Source: Flavobacterium psychrophilum
GTDB lineage: Bacteria; Bacteroidota; Bacteroidia; Flavobacteriales; Flavobacteriaceae
Direction of reading: 5' to 3'
Length of the DNA: 15,351 bases
Assembly: GCA_003243255.1 (NCBI GenBank)
Contig: QFQM01000105.1
Coordinates: 1 to 15,351 of the forward strand
The notes below the pieces were generated by a model that was not told where the DNA came from, searched no databases, and saw nothing but the letters and a program-made list of their open reading frames with translations. Shown piece by piece: positions 14,581 to 15,351 of the stretch (position 1 is its first letter; every line of letters starts with the position of its first letter). The translations under genes and the position numbers were made by a program.

Positions 14581-15351
14581 ATGACCCTCTTTTTCATTCT
14601 GGTCTTCCTGTTGTATTCGGTAGTATTACTGGTGCTTACCTGGGGCTGGCTGCTTTTTGATGCCAGTCGCCCGCTGAAAGTGGTGAGGCCTGATGACCGG
14701 CTATTATCGGTTGTTATTGCCTTCCGCAATGAGCAAATCGCTATCCCCTCGTTACTCAAAGACCTTGATGCACAGCGATATGGAAAAGAAAATGTTGAAA
14801 TTATATTGGTGAATGATCATTCTACGGATGAGTCTGTGGCTTTGATCGGTAAAGCAAATTATCCGAACCTTACCTTATTACAATTGCCCGAAGGCAAAAC
14901 GGGAAAGAAGGCCGCGTTGGATTGGGGAATTAAGAATGCAAAAGGCCATATCATCATCGTTACCGATATGGACTGTCATTTATCAGCAAAATGGCTCATT
15001 ACAATTAATGACTGCTTCCATTCCGATAAAATTAAAATGGTAGTTGGCCCTGTGCGTATCGATCCATCAGGGTCACTATTTTCAAAGATGCAGTCGCTGG
15101 AGTTTTCGAGCCTTGTTGGAACCAGCGGAGCGACATTGGCGCTGGGCCAGCCAACGATGTGTAACGGTGCTAACCTTTCTTTTTTGAAATCGGCTTACAT
15201 GGAAGTATATGGTTATGAAGGGAATGAAACGATTCCTTCCGGTGACGATGAGTTTCTGATGCGCAAGATAGCCGCACGTTGGAAAGACAGTGTGCGATTT
15301 CTCTATGACCCGAATGCAGTGGTGTCTACGGCAGCACAAACTTCCTGGAGT
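14581..15351 (+). CDS. Membrane-anchored glycosyltransferase family 2, 3' end cut by window edge
   Basis: A frame open from an ATG at 14581 to the window end gives 257 residues without a stop. Residues 1-26 (MTLFFILVFLLYSVVLLVLT and onward) form a membrane helix. A GT-A catalytic domain follows: VVIAFRNE (about 46-53), IILVNDHSTDES, TDMDCH with the metal-binding DxD at D129-D131, CNGANLSF (acceptor-site region) and GDDEFLM with D222-D223. The QxxRW-type motif would lie beyond the edge. This layout matches processive or lipid-acceptor GT2 enzymes of the bacterial polysaccharide type. The frame stays open a few codons upstream, but the ATG before the membrane helix is the natural start. It is divergent from ruvC. 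Donor sugar and product are unknown. Confidence 0.92.
   Translation, partial: MTLFFILVFLLYSVVLLVLTWGWLLFDASRPLKVVRPDDRLLSVVIAFRNEQIAIPSLLKDLDAQRYGKENVEIILVNDHSTDESVALIGKANYPNLTLLQLPEGKTGKKAALDWGIKNAKGHIIIVTDMDCHLSAKWLITINDCFHSDKIKMVVGPVRIDPSGSLFSKMQSLEFSSLVGTSGATLALGQPTMCNGANLSFLKSAYMEVYGYEGNETIPSGDDEFLMRKIAARWKDSVRFLYDPNAVVSTAAQTSWS

Noticed and set aside
14568..14759. Minus-strand 63-residue frame between ruvC and the right edge
   Set aside because: It lies opposite the GT2 reading frame, which has GT-A motifs from VVIAFRNE onward.
15082..15339. Minus-strand 85-residue frame with many Cys and His
   Set aside because: It is antisense to the GT2 catalytic domain; the Cys/His content comes from the reverse reading and shows no zinc-binding spacing.

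Overview
The window reads as chromosomal DNA of a Bacteroidota bacterium, probably of the Cytophagales type. The evidence is two classes of type IX secretion (T9SS) C-terminal sorting domains, signal peptides ending in an Ala-Gln or Ser-Gln step, a two-component sensor with a periplasmic beta-propeller and Y_Y_Y domain, FkbM and GT4 glycan genes, and an absence of clear Shine-Dalgarno sequences. Coding density is very high: no gap between genes exceeds 100 bases. I see no tRNA, rRNA, CRISPR array, insertion sequence or prophage gene.

Left part (1-7913, all minus strand): a compact glycan cluster that looks like one transcription unit. In transcription order it encodes a GT4 glycosyltransferase, a class I SAM-dependent methyltransferase-like protein, an FkbM-family methyltransferase, a 954-residue propeller sensor histidine kinase, its NarL-type response regulator (4-base overlap with the kinase), and a Wzx-type polysaccharide flippase that runs off the left edge. 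Gaps are 5, 11, 60, -4 and 38 bases. The layout suggests assembly, methylation and export of a surface polysaccharide, with a sensor-regulator pair embedded in the same unit.

Middle (7972-11316, plus strand): diverging from the GT4 gene across 58 bases are a non-hydrolysing UDP-GlcNAc 2-epimerase (WecB/WbpI family) and, 6 bases later, a secreted LamG-domain protein with a T9SS type B sorting domain and an A-B-A-B array of Cys-paired Ig-like repeats. The epimerase would supply an activated ManNAc-type sugar.

Right part (11414-14545, minus strand): converging on the LamG gene is a 4-base-overlapping pair. A small T9SS type A protein is followed by a 669-residue fibre-like secreted protein with an internal gapless duplication and no sorting domain. 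Upstream of the pair lies ruvC, the Holliday junction resolvase, a housekeeping gene. Diverging from ruvC is the first part of a membrane-anchored GT2 glycosyltransferase (14581 to the right edge).

Overall the window is an envelope region: glycan synthesis, glycan-linked regulation and T9SS surface proteins next to ruvC. Most families are known. The points most worth a second look are the coupled small-T9SS/fibre pair, the sensor pair inside the glycan operon, and the epimerase coupled to a T9SS cargo gene. I found no convincing evidence of an entirely new system.
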